A stretch of DNA of 64,000 nucleotides from Papaver somniferum (GCF_003573695.1 NC_039359.1:135619939-135683938), one strand, 5' to 3'; shown: positions 12,320 through 25,282, counted from the first letter of the stretch. A program made the numbers and translations. Notes: generated by a model from the letters alone, not told the origin.

Positions 12320-13230
12320 TAAATGTCTTATTATGCCACCTCTTGTCATTGCGACAAAATCGCAGGACGTCCTTGCACTTTCATGCAAAAAACCCATTGA
12401 TCTTGCCTTAACTTTTTTCTTTTGTATTATGGCCTCTTCAGGAATGTTGCGAAAATATAACATGCCTAAATATTCTTGCGAAAATAAAGCCCCATTACAT
12501 TGTCGTCTTGCGACGAAATCGCAGGACGTCTTAGCACTTTCATGCGAAAACCCATTGATCTCGTCTTATCTTTTTCTTTAGTATTATTTCCTCTTCAGGA
12601 TTGTTGCACAAATATGAAAATCCTTAATACCCTTGCGAGTAAAAAGCTTCATGACATTTGCGTCTTAAGACACTTATCAGCTCCCCAATGGAGGGTGCCG
12701 CCCTTATCTCCCCCCTGGTTGCCCCTTCAAGGAGGCGTACTTCTACCATACAAGGTTAGATCCTTACATCCAGTCTTACCAACAACCAGTTGTTTTCGCA
12801 GCCTCTTATCCCTTTTACCTATAGGGTTTAGGTTACGAGACTACACCCTAAGTAGGGTTTTCTTCGGGCCGAGTGTAGTATAAGCCAAGACTTGTCAAGA
12901 ATGGCAAGGTACGTTCCAGACGCCCCTGGCACTCTTGACTAAACTGTGTACCTCGGCGCCTTGATCATATTCTGCACTCCTTGGGAGAGTCCATATTACC
13001 TTAGTAGTCCAACCTAAGTCATATGCTTAAGATGAGAATCAAGGGTGCCTCTCCCGGATGGGCTTTATTGACCCCAAATCTCCATGACTCAGGTTCCGGT
13101 GGCGGTGTAGCCTTTCCTTGAGCCATGCAACAGGTACCCCCTTATATGACGTACTTTAGGTCTTACATTTTCCTCTTGCGAAATTGTATTCGCGAACTAA
13201 GGTGTACGCCATAAAGGTTCGCCCCTTTCT
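12320..13230 (-). other. conserved non-coding module of T2
   Basis: This is the T2 copy of the module described for T1. The 160-bp tandem pair spans about 12345-12640 and the GC-richer part about 12650-13225, with the marker tcccggatgggctttattga near 13052. A 22-base patch just before it (near 12256) is copied from 12049 and replaces the T1-type sequence. Confidence 0.75.
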
Positions 13231-13476
13231 CTTTTGTCATTGTTCTCTGATTGTCTTTTGTAGAATTCATTATCTCTGCGAGATTCTTGCACATCATCAT
13301 ATTGTATTTGCATTTCGCAATCTCAATTTTGTCATTCAATAAAATGTATTTTTGAGAATTTTATTTATTGCGAGAGTGTCGCAATAAATCAATCATTCAT
13401 ACATTAGCTTTGCTATCCTCTGCTTCTTTGTTATTTTCTGCTACTGCTTCCTGGTAGTGGTATGTTCACCATTTCT

Positions 13477-15659
13477 TATTCTGAGCTAGCATTAGTTTCG
13501 CAACATCTCTTCTTCTTTTCTTTCGATTGCATCCACCATCAACCTCTCACTTCTTTGTGTCTCTTTGATTTTGTGTCGCCAATTTTCCTTCTTGTTTGCT
13601 CTTCCTTCGCAGGATTCTACCTCAGTTTTGTAACACCTCTTTCCTTCAACCCAATCTCCCTTTATGATTCCTACACCGCTGGGGTGAGGGAATTTGATGC
13701 CCTGGTGGAAAGTTGAAGCTACACCTAGGATCCCATGTAGCCAAGGTCGACCAATTAATGCATTGTAAGGTGATTCTACATCAACGACACAGAATAGGAT
13801 TTCAGAAGATATTCCCTTTAATGGAATTCACATAGTACGTCCCCTTTAGGCTTGTTGGCAGTACCATTAAAACCATATATCTTATCGGTTGATGGTATAA
13901 GATCATCATCTCTTCCTCTCATAGTTTTATAAGTATGATAAAATAAGATGTTCACAGAGCTTCCAGTATCGATTAGAATCCTATTAATATCCCATGAATC
14001 TTCAGCTTCATCATCCTCATCTTCTTTCGGTTTTGGATTAATTTCTAATTTTACTACCAATGGATTATCATGTACCTCTTCACCTTCGGGGATTTCTTCT
14101 GCGGTAAAAGAAATAATATGTTTCTGCCATTCCTCTAGTGGCGAGATTTTCGCAATATTCATAATTTCTCTTCCATCATTATCTCTTGCGAACACTCTAC
14201 TCAAAACATTGTCATGAAAATCTTCAATTGTCTTGTATGAATGTATGATAGAGTGACAGAATAGATTCTTTGCTTTTGCACCAACTTCTATGAAGAATGT
14301 TTACTCCTTTTTCATCGTGTTTACTCTGTGATGCTCTGGTGGTGGTGGCAATGGTTGAGATTGTGGGTGCCCTACCAAAAAGTGGTTTAGTTTTCCTTGA
14401 TCTATCATTCTCAGAATAATTCTTTTTACATTTCTGCAATCATTTGTAGTATGTCCATGAAAATGATGATAAGAACAAAACTCATGACTTCTGTGGTTTG
14501 TAGGTGGTTCCGTTCCCATGTTCCATGGTGTTGGTATATTCTCCATCAAAATTATAGCTTCCCATATTTTCTCCACACTTGCATTTAGAGGTGGAATCTT
14601 GATTTTTCCCATACCACCTTGTGACCTCCTTGTCCTCTATTATAGTTTTGTCTTTGACCTCCATAAGTTTCTTTCGGCTGATCGAGTCTTTGAATTTTGT
14701 TATTTCCACCACGATTTTAGAAATTTCTTTTTCTTTCATACTCCTCTTGATCTCGGCTTCCCATAGCCACCAGTTTCTGTTGATTGCTGCTCGTCACCTT
14801 TTCTTGTTATACTTGCGAAGTGCTCGCCACTGTGTTTATTAGTTTGGGTATTAAGCTTGCATTTGTTGTTTGTGAACTGGTGTTCGCAACCGGATATGAT
14901 TCCATTTCATTTTTCCTTTCCTCTAGAGCAATATATTCTTCCTGAAGTTCTCGCAATTCAGTCATTGTGATTGTATTCTTGACTCTGAAAATTTGGATAT
15001 ACAATAAGTTGGTTGCAAACATATCATTGATAAATGATAAGATAAGATATCTCTCATTTACACGGCCAGCCATTTCGCTACACATAGTCCTCCATCTTTT
15101 AGTTAGGTGCTTCAAACTTTCTCCAATCCTTTGTTTTAATCCAAACACGTCTTCAATATCAGGTCGCGAAGAATTATTACTTATATATGCCCCCAGGAAT
15201 GTAGTCTTCAAATGATTGAAGGATGTTATTGTATTCTTTGGTAGACCTTCGAACCATTTTAACGCCTCCCCTGTTAAGCTGGATGCGAAATACTTGCATA
15301 ATACAACATCATGATTTTCCCATTGCAACATGCACCTCACGTAGGCTTTAATGTGTTGAATTGCACAAGTTGTTCCATCAAAAATGCTGGTTAATGCGGG
15401 AAAATTGCATTTCGGTGGTATTCCTCCTAGTTGTACTTCCCTTGTAAATGGAGTTTTCGTAGCTTCTTCTATAGCTTCATCCAATTGTCTTCTGCCTACT
15501 TCTCCTCTATTAGTTAGCATTCCTATCATTTCTTATAATTCTTTTAAAATTTGTTTATTTACACCTGAATTTTGATCCATTGGTCTTTTTAATTTCGCCT
15601 CCCTTCTTCTGCGTTCATATCTTTCTTCTCTCGCGAAATTTCTTCTTCATCATCTTCAT
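13477..15659 (-). pseudogene. gag-pro: T2 gag core, knuckle and protease (C-terminal part, left of G)
   Basis: This is the downstream half of the T2 gag-protease gene, separated from its N-terminal half (24126-25192) by element G. The gag core reads openly for 240 codons from 15529 to 14807. The CHHC knuckle lies near 14480 and the retropepsin DTGSS near 13960. The frame breaks near 14810, 14600, 14300 and 13840. Nothing with reverse transcriptase or integrase motifs follows; the next sequence is the non-coding module. The gag core is the best preserved of the three copies. Confidence 0.8.
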
Positions 15660-15664
15660 GTCGT
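15660..15664. repeat. left target-site duplication of G
   Basis: GTCGT here and at 24121-24125 borders element G exactly. The uninterrupted T1 sequence confirms that this is an insertion inside gag. Confidence 0.85.
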
Positions 15665-17317
15665 TAATAGACGCATTTATGTGTCTATATTAGTCTCAAT
15701 TCTCTGTAATGTTAGTACTCGATTTTATGCTTATTTTGGTATTTTATGTCTTTGTAGGTGTTTTTGGAGAAATGAACATTTTTGGAGAAATCAGCTCGAA
15801 AAGTTGATAAAGGCACCCGGGGGACACCTACTATTTGGACTCTCGGTTTGGATAAGGGGTACTTCAATTACTAAGGGGCACCTCACTGCTATTTTCACCC
15901 CATATCTATTATTTGCACCCCAATGGCTAAACGCACCCCAGTCTGGATAGGGGGAGGTTATCATCTCCGTTTGAAAAATCAAATTTGGCAGGAAACTTTT
16001 CTACCACCTGTGTAATTGTCTGAATCTGATTTGAGCGATATTTACTCGGATTTTCTGGATCGGTTGGATTTGATTGGGCTTGTTATGAGTTAATAGGGTC
16101 AGTAAGGATATCCAGTAGTGAAAAGAAGGCAAGTTTCACTGAATTTCCTAAAACAGAAGACGTGAGAGGGACATAGAGAATCACGGGTTACTGGTGGTGC
16201 TTTAGGAGGAGATTTTGCAGGAGTTTTTCACAGGAATCAATTGGGAATTACTTGTGGAGGCAAAAAAGGGATTGTATGCTTCCCAAATTCGTATAGATAG
16301 GAGTGAACCACCGAGTTTGCACAAAACAGGGGACGTGAAGATATTATCAGGTGTCGGGTTTGAAAGAAGGAAAGATACGTGAGAGGAAAGAAAGAAATAT
16401 TCTATACAGATTTCATTCTATTTTTAGAGTTTGTAAAGAGCTGGAAACCGCATAAGAGAAGAACTAAAAAAGGAAAATTGCCGAGACTTTTGCCGAAAGA
16501 AACCAGAGTTTTCACCGAGATTTGATTGGCATGTTGAGTATATATAGGGTGGTTAGAGTCCAAGGCCAAAGGGAGGGAGTTTGGGGAAGTTTCTGTGTCG
16601 CTGCAGAGCCGAAAATCAAGCTGCAGGAGGAGTTGCAGCAGCAGCAGCAGGAAGAAAACGAAGCTGAAGAACATACAGCTGTGCAGGACAGTCGTTCATA
16701 GGGTCTTAAATTTCAAATCCTGTAACAGTCCATTAGTAACAATTATGTTCAGTTTGCAACAATTCCTTGTAACACTCGATCTGTAACAATTATAACTGTT
16801 ACGATTAAGCTACTTTCATTCTTTTCTCACATACCTTCAATAAAAACACCTTTTGAGCCATGAGATATTATTTTGAGCGTGTTTTCACCATGAAGAGCTA
16901 AACGCCAACACTGGGATGACGGAGGAAGCCTAATATCATACTTGGGTAATTATATTTAATTCTTATATGACTTTTGCACTAATTAAAATTGAATTATGAT
17001 TTTGATTAATTAGTTGTCATCTCGTTTGATGGGTCATGCTTGCTTAGATGTTTTGATGTCCCATGCTTAGGACTTACAGCTAAAGTTTTGAGAATCTACC
17101 TTGGCAAAAATAAGAGTCCATGTCTTTATTGGTCTATAATTGTTAAAATAATTAATATTTGAACCTTATGTTGTCAGTTTGGTGGAACCCTAAGTCCCAG
17201 TTTCTCCCGATACTGCTACCATATTTTTATATATATTTATTAGTATTTAAGTCTAGAATCGAGTCTACACAAGTCTGAGTTGAACGAACTTTATTTACCA
17301 CTTGAAAAACTACATCA
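15665..17317 (+). repeat. G 5' LTR
   Basis: It starts taatagacgc and ends ctacatca, with target duplication outside. The TA...CA ends are unusual, since most LTRs are TG...CA. A TATA box (tatatata) lies at 16539-16546 and an AATAAA signal at 16839-16844. The part after the TATA box holds a short CAG-rich run near 16640. Confidence 0.88.
16539..16546 (+). promoter_or_regulatory. TATA box of the G 5' LTR
   Basis: TATATATA is followed by AGGGTGG and by the transcribed part of the LTR. The 3' LTR has the same box at 23336-23343. Confidence 0.6.
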
Positions 17318-17322
17318 ATTTT

Positions 17323-17339
17323 TGGCGTCGCCGACGCGG
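17323..17339 (+). other. G primer-binding site
   Basis: TGGCGTCGCCGACGCGG lies five bases after the LTR. It resembles the Asp-tRNA primer site common in Athila elements (TGGCGCCG start) with several changes. Confidence 0.55.
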
Positions 17340-18392
17340 ATTTGTATTAGGTTTTAGGTTTTAGATTTATTTTATTTCTTTTAGAATTTTTGTTCTCTTT
17401 ACGCCTTTGGTATTTTTTGATTCTTTTCAAATTTCGAGCGAAGCTACAAGGAAAGAAAAAGTGCTATAAAAGGAAAGCATCGCCAAAGAAGGAAATAAAA
17501 GAGGAATCCGAAAGGAGTGAAGAAGAAGATTTTGTATATAGTTATTTTGGTTTATTTTTAGAAACTGTAAATAGGGTTTTATTTTTTGTAATTTTTCTTT
17601 TTATTTTTAGACACTTTTTGGACTTTATTTTTGGAATGGGACATTATTATTTTTAAACCCTAAGGAAGGGTTGGTTTAAATATAAACTGTGTGCAGAGAA
17701 GGACGGTGATTACGATATCGCCTCGGCCCCTCGGGTTCGTACATGACATAGGAGTCGTGGCCCGAGTCGACTTCAGCGGTTCTTCGCCCGTCTAGTACGG
17801 GAGGTAAGTTTTTCGAAACACCCGCGAATCCCCTGTCAGCGGGTTTACTGTATTCCTTCGTTTGCATATATGTTGAGGACTTGAAAACGGCTGCTTTAAT
17901 TTCTTAGTAAAGGGCAAGGACTGGCCATACAAGATAAGGGTTCGTATTTTATCACCATTCTCTTATTGCCCGCCTTAGGAAAACGAAACCAAACGCGAAC
18001 CTAAGCCTAAAATTTTGACTAGAACGAGACCGATAGGGTAACGAGCTTAATAGGAAAGTCGTTCGAAAAATATTGGTTACTCTTTTGAGCATACTTCGAA
18101 GTTCATGATGGTTTCTATGAGTTGAATGCGTGACTGCGCCGCCTTGTAACCGGTGAGGCCTTGGGTATCAAATCTCCACTGAGCTTCCCTCGCCTCGATT
18201 CAACTTACTTTGACTCGGATTGATTCCAGAGGGGTTTGCTCAGATTGTAACGAGTTACTTTTCGAAAGAATAGAAGCTGGTCTAGAAACAATCTAAGTGG
18301 AACTATCATGCTTTTTGTTTGCTAGAAAATTAGGTTTGATTTGGTTGAGTCAGCCTTGTTTTGTGATTGCATAGAATCCCAAGTATCCGATA
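17340..18392. other. G leader region
   Basis: About 1 kb lies between primer site and gag. A frame of 88 codons at 17390-17656 has no recognisable domain and a biased Lys/Glu then Phe composition; I do not call it a gene. Long untranslated leaders are usual in Athila elements. Confidence 0.5.
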
Positions 18393-21215
18393 GTGCCAAC
18401 AATGGCAACTTTGAAAGCTTTGTTGAACCCAACTAGGACTACTCGTCCTTCTTGTATCAGGTTAGCCGAAACTGAAGCAAATTATGAACTTAGGCCTGGG
18501 ACCCTACAGATGCTTCCAATATTTTTAGGGAAAGAAAATGAAAACCCATACTTCCATGTTAGGGATTTTGAGGAAATTTGTAGTACCCTAAATATTAGAG
18601 ACCTTGATGATGATGCTTTGAAACTTAGGTTATTTCCTTTTTCCCTGAAAGATAAAGCCAAATCATGGCTATATAGTTTGGCTTCCGGTTCAATAGAAAC
18701 ATATAAACAACTTACATCTGCCTTTTTGAACAAGTTTTTCCCTAGGCACAAAACATCGTCTATTAGGACGCAAATCTGCACATTTTCTCAACAGGAGGGA
18801 GAATCGTTATATAGGTATTTGGAAAGGTTCAATGACTTATTAGCCTAATGTCCTCATCATGGTTTAGAAAAGGTTAGGCTAGTTTAAATCCTTTATGAGG
18901 GTTTAGATTATTCGACAACAACCATGGTTGAGTCTCTATGCACTGGTGGTTTTGAAAACCAAACTGTTGATGCGGCGATGGAATTTTTGAATGAAATCTC
19001 CGAAAATACCCAGCAATGGGAATATTGTAGGGAACCTAAGAGGAAAATTCTTCTAGGTAGAGGAAACGTTAATAGGGTAGAAGGAGGCTATGAATCAGAT
19101 GCCAAAATTGTTGCTATAGCAAAAAGGTTAGAAGCTTTAGAATTGGGTCACACTAGTGGTAGAGTAGATCCTTTTTGAGAATGCCAGAATAATAAAGAGC
19201 AAGTAAATGCTCTCTATAATAACACTAGGTTTGATAACCGTCAGAAGTTTGACCCATATTCAGAAACCTATAATCCTGGTTGGAGAAACCATCTGAACCT
19301 TTCATGGTCTAAGGACCAAGGTCAGTTTAGTAATTCTAATGTTCCCCCAGGTTTTGGCTATACTAAGAATACTTCAGTATCAGCTCAGTTTTAGAATCAG
19401 TCTGATAAGAAAATCTTAAATCTAGAGGAAACTCTCACCTCGTTTATTCAAAATACTGAAAATATGCGTCAATTGCTCTCACAAAGAATAGAAGCTAGTA
19501 ATAGGACAAGAAAAGAACATAGTCAGGCCATTTCTGAATTGAAAGAACAGGTTAGTCTGATCAATGAGTCTCTAAGAGAAAAAGGTAAGTTCTCTAGTCA
19601 ACCGATACCCAACCCTAGAGGAGTTAATGAAGTAGGTGCAAAACCATTTAATCAAGTGAATTCTGTCACAACCCTTAGGAGTGGTAAAACGGTAGACAAT
19701 AAGGTAGCCATGCCTAATAGTGGACATACTGTAGATCCACCTTCTAGTTCCCAAGATGAGCCCCAGAAGGATCCACTAACTGAAGAAACCGATAAAATTT
19801 CTAGTGATGCCAATGTGGTTCCCGACAGGTCTCATTTTGTACCCAAAGCCCCATATCAACAGTTGTTAGCTCCCACAAAGAGAGAGTCGACTTTCAACGA
19901 AATACTAGAGATATTTAAGAAGGTAAAAATTAACATCCCTTTATTAGAAGCAATTAGGAAAATGCCTGCTTATGCCAAGTTCCTAAAGGACCTTTGTACA
20001 CGAAAGCGTAAGCTTAATGTCCATAAGAAAGCCTTTTTAGCTGGTCAGGTAAGTTCAATCCTTCTGAACCAAACATCCCCTAAGTATAAAGACCCTGGAT
20101 GCCCCACCATATCTTGTGTGATCGGTAATTATTCAGTAGATAAGGCATTGCTTGACTTAGGAGGTAGTGTGAACTTACTCCCTTATCATGTATATAACCA
20201 TCTAGGTCTTGGTAAGTTGAAACCGACTAAAATGACATTACAATTAGCTGATAGGTCTGTCAAAATACCTCGTGGTGTCATAGAGGATGTTCTGATTGAG
20301 GTTGATAAATTTATTTATCCAGTGGATTTTGTTGTTCTAGATACTCAACCTGTTCAGGATCCTAGTGCTCAAATACCGGTGATTTTAGGTCGCCCATTTT
20401 TAGCCACAGCTAACGCTGTCATCAACTGTAGGACCGGACTTATGAACATATCCTTTGGTAATATGACCACTGAACTAAATGTCTTTAATGTTAATAGACA
20501 ACCTTCCGATGATTTAGAAGAAGTGAATATGATTAGCACTTTAGTTCAGGATCTAACTCAAGATAATTGGGACGACACTTTATTTGGTGATTCCTTAGAT
20601 GAACTTGATGAGGAAATTCTCGTAAGTCAGTTAGGTGACCAAACTTTTGAACTAGAAGAAGCTCTTGAGTACTTTAAAGACTCTACGGACCATGAGATTC
20701 AAGCCATAGTGCTAGGCCTTAAGGAGAGTAGTGTTGACCCTAAGTTTGGGGGTAATGATCTAGAAGAAGCTCTTGAGTATTTTAAAGACTCTGAGGATCC
20801 AGAAATTCAAGCAATAGTTAGAGGTTTGTCCGAGAATACTGACTACCCTAAGTTTGGGGGTAGTAATGGTCAATTATCTCCATTAGAAGTCCCTAACCTG
20901 GGATTCGAGCCTAGTGTACCTGAGGTATTACTTAAGTCACTTCCGACTCCACAACCGGATCCTCCTGATATTGTCCAGGAGGAAATTCTAAAGACTTGTT
21001 GTTCGAATGAGTCAATTTGTCAAGACACTCATATGAATCCCAAATGGGCACAACATAAAAACCCAGTTGTCTTGCAGGAAACCTTGGATGAGGATGTGCT
21101 ATGTCTGTTCATTTTTCTGATTTGGTGCAGTTGTCTGATAGTTGTGGCAATTTTACTTGCTTTTGTTGCCCCACAGTTGTTTCGACTATTGATATATGAT
21201 TTGAAAGGTAATTAG
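18393..21215 (+). pseudogene. gag-pro: G gag-protease polyprotein with four in-frame stops
   Basis: One frame of 941 codons runs from ATG 18393 to TAG 21215 without frameshift, but four stops interrupt it near 18848, 18886, 19178 and 19392. Residues 1-150 are the gag core (motifs YFHVRDFEEICSTL and FLNKFFPRHKT). The middle is charged and linker-like. The protease follows near codons 570-690, with DLGGS where Athila usually has DLGAS and most retropepsins D[ST]G, then VILGRPFLAT. A 36-codon unit is tandemly duplicated (20652-20867). The C-terminus ends in a hydrophobic segment of about 30 residues that looks membrane-spanning. No polymerase domains follow. All four stops fit C-to-T change at Gln or Arg codons. 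Confidence 0.85.
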
Positions 21216-22448
21216 CCATTTTGTGGTATTTGACGTCTGGCTGAAGACTTTAAATTTAGCAATTTTTGGGAGGTAACCCAATCTCATGCAACATGGTAAT
21301 ATCTTTACTTATCTCTTTTGCTTCAAATGGTAACAGTTTCTCCTTGTTCATGCTTTTAACTTCATCTTTAGAACATTGAGGACAATGTTAGATTTAAGTT
21401 TGGTGGTATGGGAGAAACTTTTTAGTTGCAGTATGAATAAATAAACTCCAGAGCTTAGAAATTTATGCCTATTGAGGATTGCACTAACTAATCTAAGTGG
21501 ATGGAAGCATTTTGATCGTAGGAGTTGAGGAACCAATCTGATTAGATGGAAACATCTAGAAGAGTCTATTCATAAAAGCACAGAGCTTAGGTGTTAGAAA
21601 TAACATGATAGTTTCACCATATCTCGTGGAGTCCTTTTCACTTCTATTTTTATTTTATTTTGTTTTTAAACCATGTTTCTCTAAGTGATAGGTGGGGCCC
21701 ACGATTCAAGTTGTTACCAATGCTAGGGTGAATTAGAGTGATTGAGTTACAAAGAAAAAGAAAAAAAAAGACCAGACCAATTAGACCAAACGGATCAAAA
21801 AAAAAAATTCAGTGAATAAAGTCGATCACTGGTTCCCTTGTATATGCCAGTTGTGTTGAACTAGAATTAGGATTATCAATCACTGGTTCCCTTGTATATG
21901 CCAGTTGTGTTGATATTAGTCAGACCAGTATCTCAATCTATTAGGATAGGTTCATTTTGGCGGAGGCCTTCAGACAGATATGGGAAACGCCATTCACTTA
22001 GTAAACATCAAAACCATCTATGTTTTTCTCTATATCCATCTTCTTGATCTATCCATATGATTAGTTTTGACTCCGGATATTAATGTCCATAGTGCGACTA
22101 TCTGAGTAGAGCTTTGTCACTTTATATGAATTTTAGTATGCTTGAGTGCAAACTCGTGTACATCAATTGGAATTTCGCATCAGGGTACTTCCTCTTATAG
22201 TCAATAAGTATGCCAACCAAGGAGATTCTTTAGTGCCTTCCAAGGTTCTGCGTAGATAGCTAGGGTCTGGAGTAAAGGTTTTGTGGGTATATCTCTTGTA
22301 AGCCCTCCCGAGACTATAACTCGGCCACTAGGGCCACCTAGGGGTTTAAAGGCTTGTTGCATACGCTAAATGCAACCGACGATGCCTGCGACAGTGAGTT
22401 AGGATTTTATTTTGTAGATTTGATTTGCTCGAGGACTAGCACATAATA
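21216..22448. other. G 3' non-coding region
   Basis: No conserved frame is present. It carries the Athila-type phrase acattgaggacaatgtta near 21373, normally found upstream of the 3' part of such elements. A 35-bp unit (start atcactggttcccttg) occurs twice, at 21825 and 21879. This 1.2 kb stands where integrase and env-like sequence might be expected. Confidence 0.6.
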
Positions 22449-22461
22449 AGTTTGGGGTATT
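22449..22461 (+). other. G polypurine tract
   Basis: AGTTTGGGGTATT directly precedes the 3' LTR and matches the usual Athila style (AAGTTTGGGG). Confidence 0.6.
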
Positions 22462-24120
22462 TAATAGACGCATTTATGTGTCTATATTAGTCTCAATTCT
22501 TTGTAATGTTAGTACTCGATTTTGTGCTTATTTTTGTATTTTATGTCTTTGTAGGTGTTTTTGGAGAAATAAACATTTTTGGAGAAATCAGCTCGAAAAG
22601 TTAATAAAGCCGCCCGGGGGACACCTACTATTTGGACTCTCGGTTTGGATAAGGGGTACTTCAATTACTAAGGGGCACCTCACTGCTATTTTCACCCCCA
22701 TATCTATTATTTGCACCCCAATGGCTAAACGCACCCCAGTCTGGATAGGGGAGGTTATCATCTCCGTTTGAAAAATCAAATTTGGCAGGAAACTTTTCTA
22801 CTACCTGTGTAATTGTCTGAATGTGATTTGAGCGATATTTACTCGGATTTTCTGGATCAGTTGGATTTGATTGGGTTTGTTATGAGTTAATAGGGTCAGT
22901 AAGGATATCCAGTAGTGAAAAGAAGGCAAGTTTCACTGAATTTCCTAAAACAGAAGACGTGAGAGGGACATAGAGAATCACGGGTTACTGGTGGTGCTTT
23001 AGGAGGAGATTGTGCAGGAGTTTTTCACAAGAATCAATTGGGAATTACTTGTGGAGACAAAACAGGGATTGTATGCTTCCCAAATTCGTATAGATAGGAG
23101 TGAACCACCGATTTTTCACAAAACAGGGGACGTGAAGATATTATCCGGTGTCGGGTTTGAAAGAAGGAAAGATACGTGAGAGGAAAGAAAGAAATATTCT
23201 ATACATATTTCATTCTATCTTTAGAGTTTGTAAAGAGCTGGAAACCGCATAAGAGAAGAACTAGAAAAGGAAAATTGCCGAGACTTTTGCCGAAAGAAAC
23301 CAGAGTTTTCACCGAGATTTGATTGGCATGTTGAGTATATATAGGGTGGTTAGAGTCCAAGGCCAAAGGGAGGGAGTTTGGGGAAGTTTCTATGTCGCTG
23401 AAGAGCCGAAACTCAAGCTGCAGGAGGAGTTGCAGCAGCAACAGCAGGAAGAAAACGAAGCTGAAGAACATATAGCTGTGCAGGACAGTCGTTCATAGGG
23501 TCTTAAATTTCAAATCATGTAACAGTCCATTAGTAACAATTATGTTCAGTTTGCAACAATTCCTTGGAACACTCGATCTGTAACAATTATAACTGTTACG
23601 ATTAAGCTACTTTCATTCTTTTCTCACATACCTTCAATAAAAACACCTTTTGAGCCATGAGATATTATTTTGAGCGTGTTTTTACCATGAAGAGCTAAAC
23701 TCCAACACTGGGATGACGGAGGAAGCTTAATATCATACTTGGGTAATTATATTTAATTCTTATATGACTTTTGCACTAATTAAAATTGAATTATGATTTT
23801 GATTAATTAGTTGTCATCTCGTTTGATGGGTCATGCTTGCTTAGATGTTTTGATGTCCCATGCTTAGGATTTACAACTAAAGTTTTGAGAATCTACCTTG
23901 GAAAAAATAAGAGTCCATGTCTTTATTGGTCTATAATTGTTAAAAGAATTAATATTTGAACCTTATGTTGTGAGTTTGGTGGAATCCTAAGTCCCAGTTT
24001 CTCCCGATACTGCTACCATATTTTTATATATATTTATTAGAATTAGTATTTAAGTCTAGAATCGAGTCTACGCAAGTCCGAGTTGAACGAACTTTATTTA
24101 CCACTTGAAAAACTACATCA
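22462..24120 (+). repeat. G 3' LTR
   Basis: This matches the 5' LTR along its full length, with scattered substitutions and small indels. It ends ctacatca followed by the second GTCGT. Confidence 0.88.
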
Positions 24121-24125
24121 GTCGT
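24121..24125. repeat. right target-site duplication of G
   Basis: GTCGT repeats 15660-15664. T2 gag resumes immediately after it. Confidence 0.85.
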
Positions 24126-25192
24126 CTTCTTCTGCGATTCTCAACCTCATCTCTATCTTGAATTCGCATATGATGATGTCTCTCATTTTACCCTCCATGA
24201 TTTTGTTCATTTCTCATCAATTCCATTCGATGTCTTTCAGCCATCCTCTGTACTCTATCATACTCTTCATTGATATTACCGTTATTCCGGTTTTGTGTTC
24301 GTCTTCTTTCTCGATTGTCGTGATTGTTCTGGCGAATTGTTTCCTGAAGCTCTTGTTATTCCATTTCCGCTCTCAATCTTTCACTTTTGCAAATTAAACG
24401 TGCTTGTTTAGCATAATGTCTTTCAATTTCTTCTTCAACCGTTTGTTGATTTCTTTGAGCTTCTCTCTCATGTAAAATTCTCCTTCCTTCCTCTCGATTC
24501 CCTTCGCCATCTTGATTATTTTGTCCCTGACGTTGTCCATTCTCTTGATTTCTATCATTTTGCCTATCATCAAAAGTTTTATTTTGTGGAACGTAACGAT
24601 CATTAGTCCTTTCTCTATTTTCGCGATGTTCTTCATTAGGATTTGATATTTCTTCTTAAATACTATTTCCGTCTGAGTTTCGCCTCATCTCTCTTCTAGT
24701 CGATCTTGAATATGATTTTGTAATACTTCTCGATCTTCTACTCTATAGTCTCATATTTTCCATCCTCAATTCGTGATTTTTCCTTGTTAGATTTGCACGT
24801 TCTTCTGCATCAGCTCTTCTTTCTTCATATATTCTTCGTCTCAACGTTTCTAACGCTCCAATTTCCTCATCTCCATGAATTATTCCTTCATCTGCTTCTT
24901 TATTTCTCTCTACCTGTCTATGGTTTCTGGTTTGCTGCTCTTCTTCTACTTCTTCTGCTGAATTTGATTGCCAAGTGTGTATACTCACCCTATCATAATC
25001 TGTATTCCTTCCTTGTACTAGTGTTTGTTGAACTGGTGGTTGAATTTGATTTTCTATATTATTAATCATTCTAGTAGATTCTCCCATTTCACTTCTTTCC
25101 CTTCCAGCAATTCTCTTACTTCTTCTAACAGTAGTTGGTTGTTCTGATGTATTTCTTCTTCTAGCCATTTCTTCAATATTAATGAATTGCAA
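24126..25192 (-). pseudogene. gag: T2 gag N-terminal part, right of G
   Basis: This is the upstream half of the T2 gag, starting at 25192 or the in-phase ATG at 25168 (MARRRN). It encodes the Arg/Glu/Asn-rich N-terminal region, open to about 24743, then broken by a stop and by a short deletion near 24665 relative to T1. The rest continues as Glu/Arg-rich sequence up to the G insertion. It lacks any catalytic motif. Confidence 0.75.
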
Positions 25193-25282
25193 GAGATTAT
25201 GTAAAATCCTTAATCAATCACTCCAAATCTTCACAAATCTCAATATTAATCTTCAATTTTTTCTAGAATAATCTTCAATCCT

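Larger units (their letters stand above)
15665..24120 (+). mobile_element. G: Athila-like retrotransposon with gag-protease only
   Basis: G is 8456 bp: an LTR of 1653 bp, an interior of 5.1 kb, and an LTR of 1659 bp, flanked by GTCGT. The Asp-tRNA-like primer site, the gag style and the protease motifs place it in the Athila branch of Ty3/gypsy. It has no reverse transcriptase, RNase H or integrase, so it could move only with help from another element. The LTRs differ at a few percent of sites by eye, so the insertion is not very recent. It opposes the T2 orientation. Confidence 0.88.

Noticed and set aside
17390..17656. An extra ORF in the leader of G.
   Set aside because: 88 codons with Lys/Glu and Phe bias only, no domain; leaders of Athila elements often have such chance frames.
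8456..24120. The T1-to-T2 offset (about 8456) equals the length of element G (8456 bp).
   Set aside because: Different structures with independent edges; the equality is chance. The offset drifts to 8459 further along.
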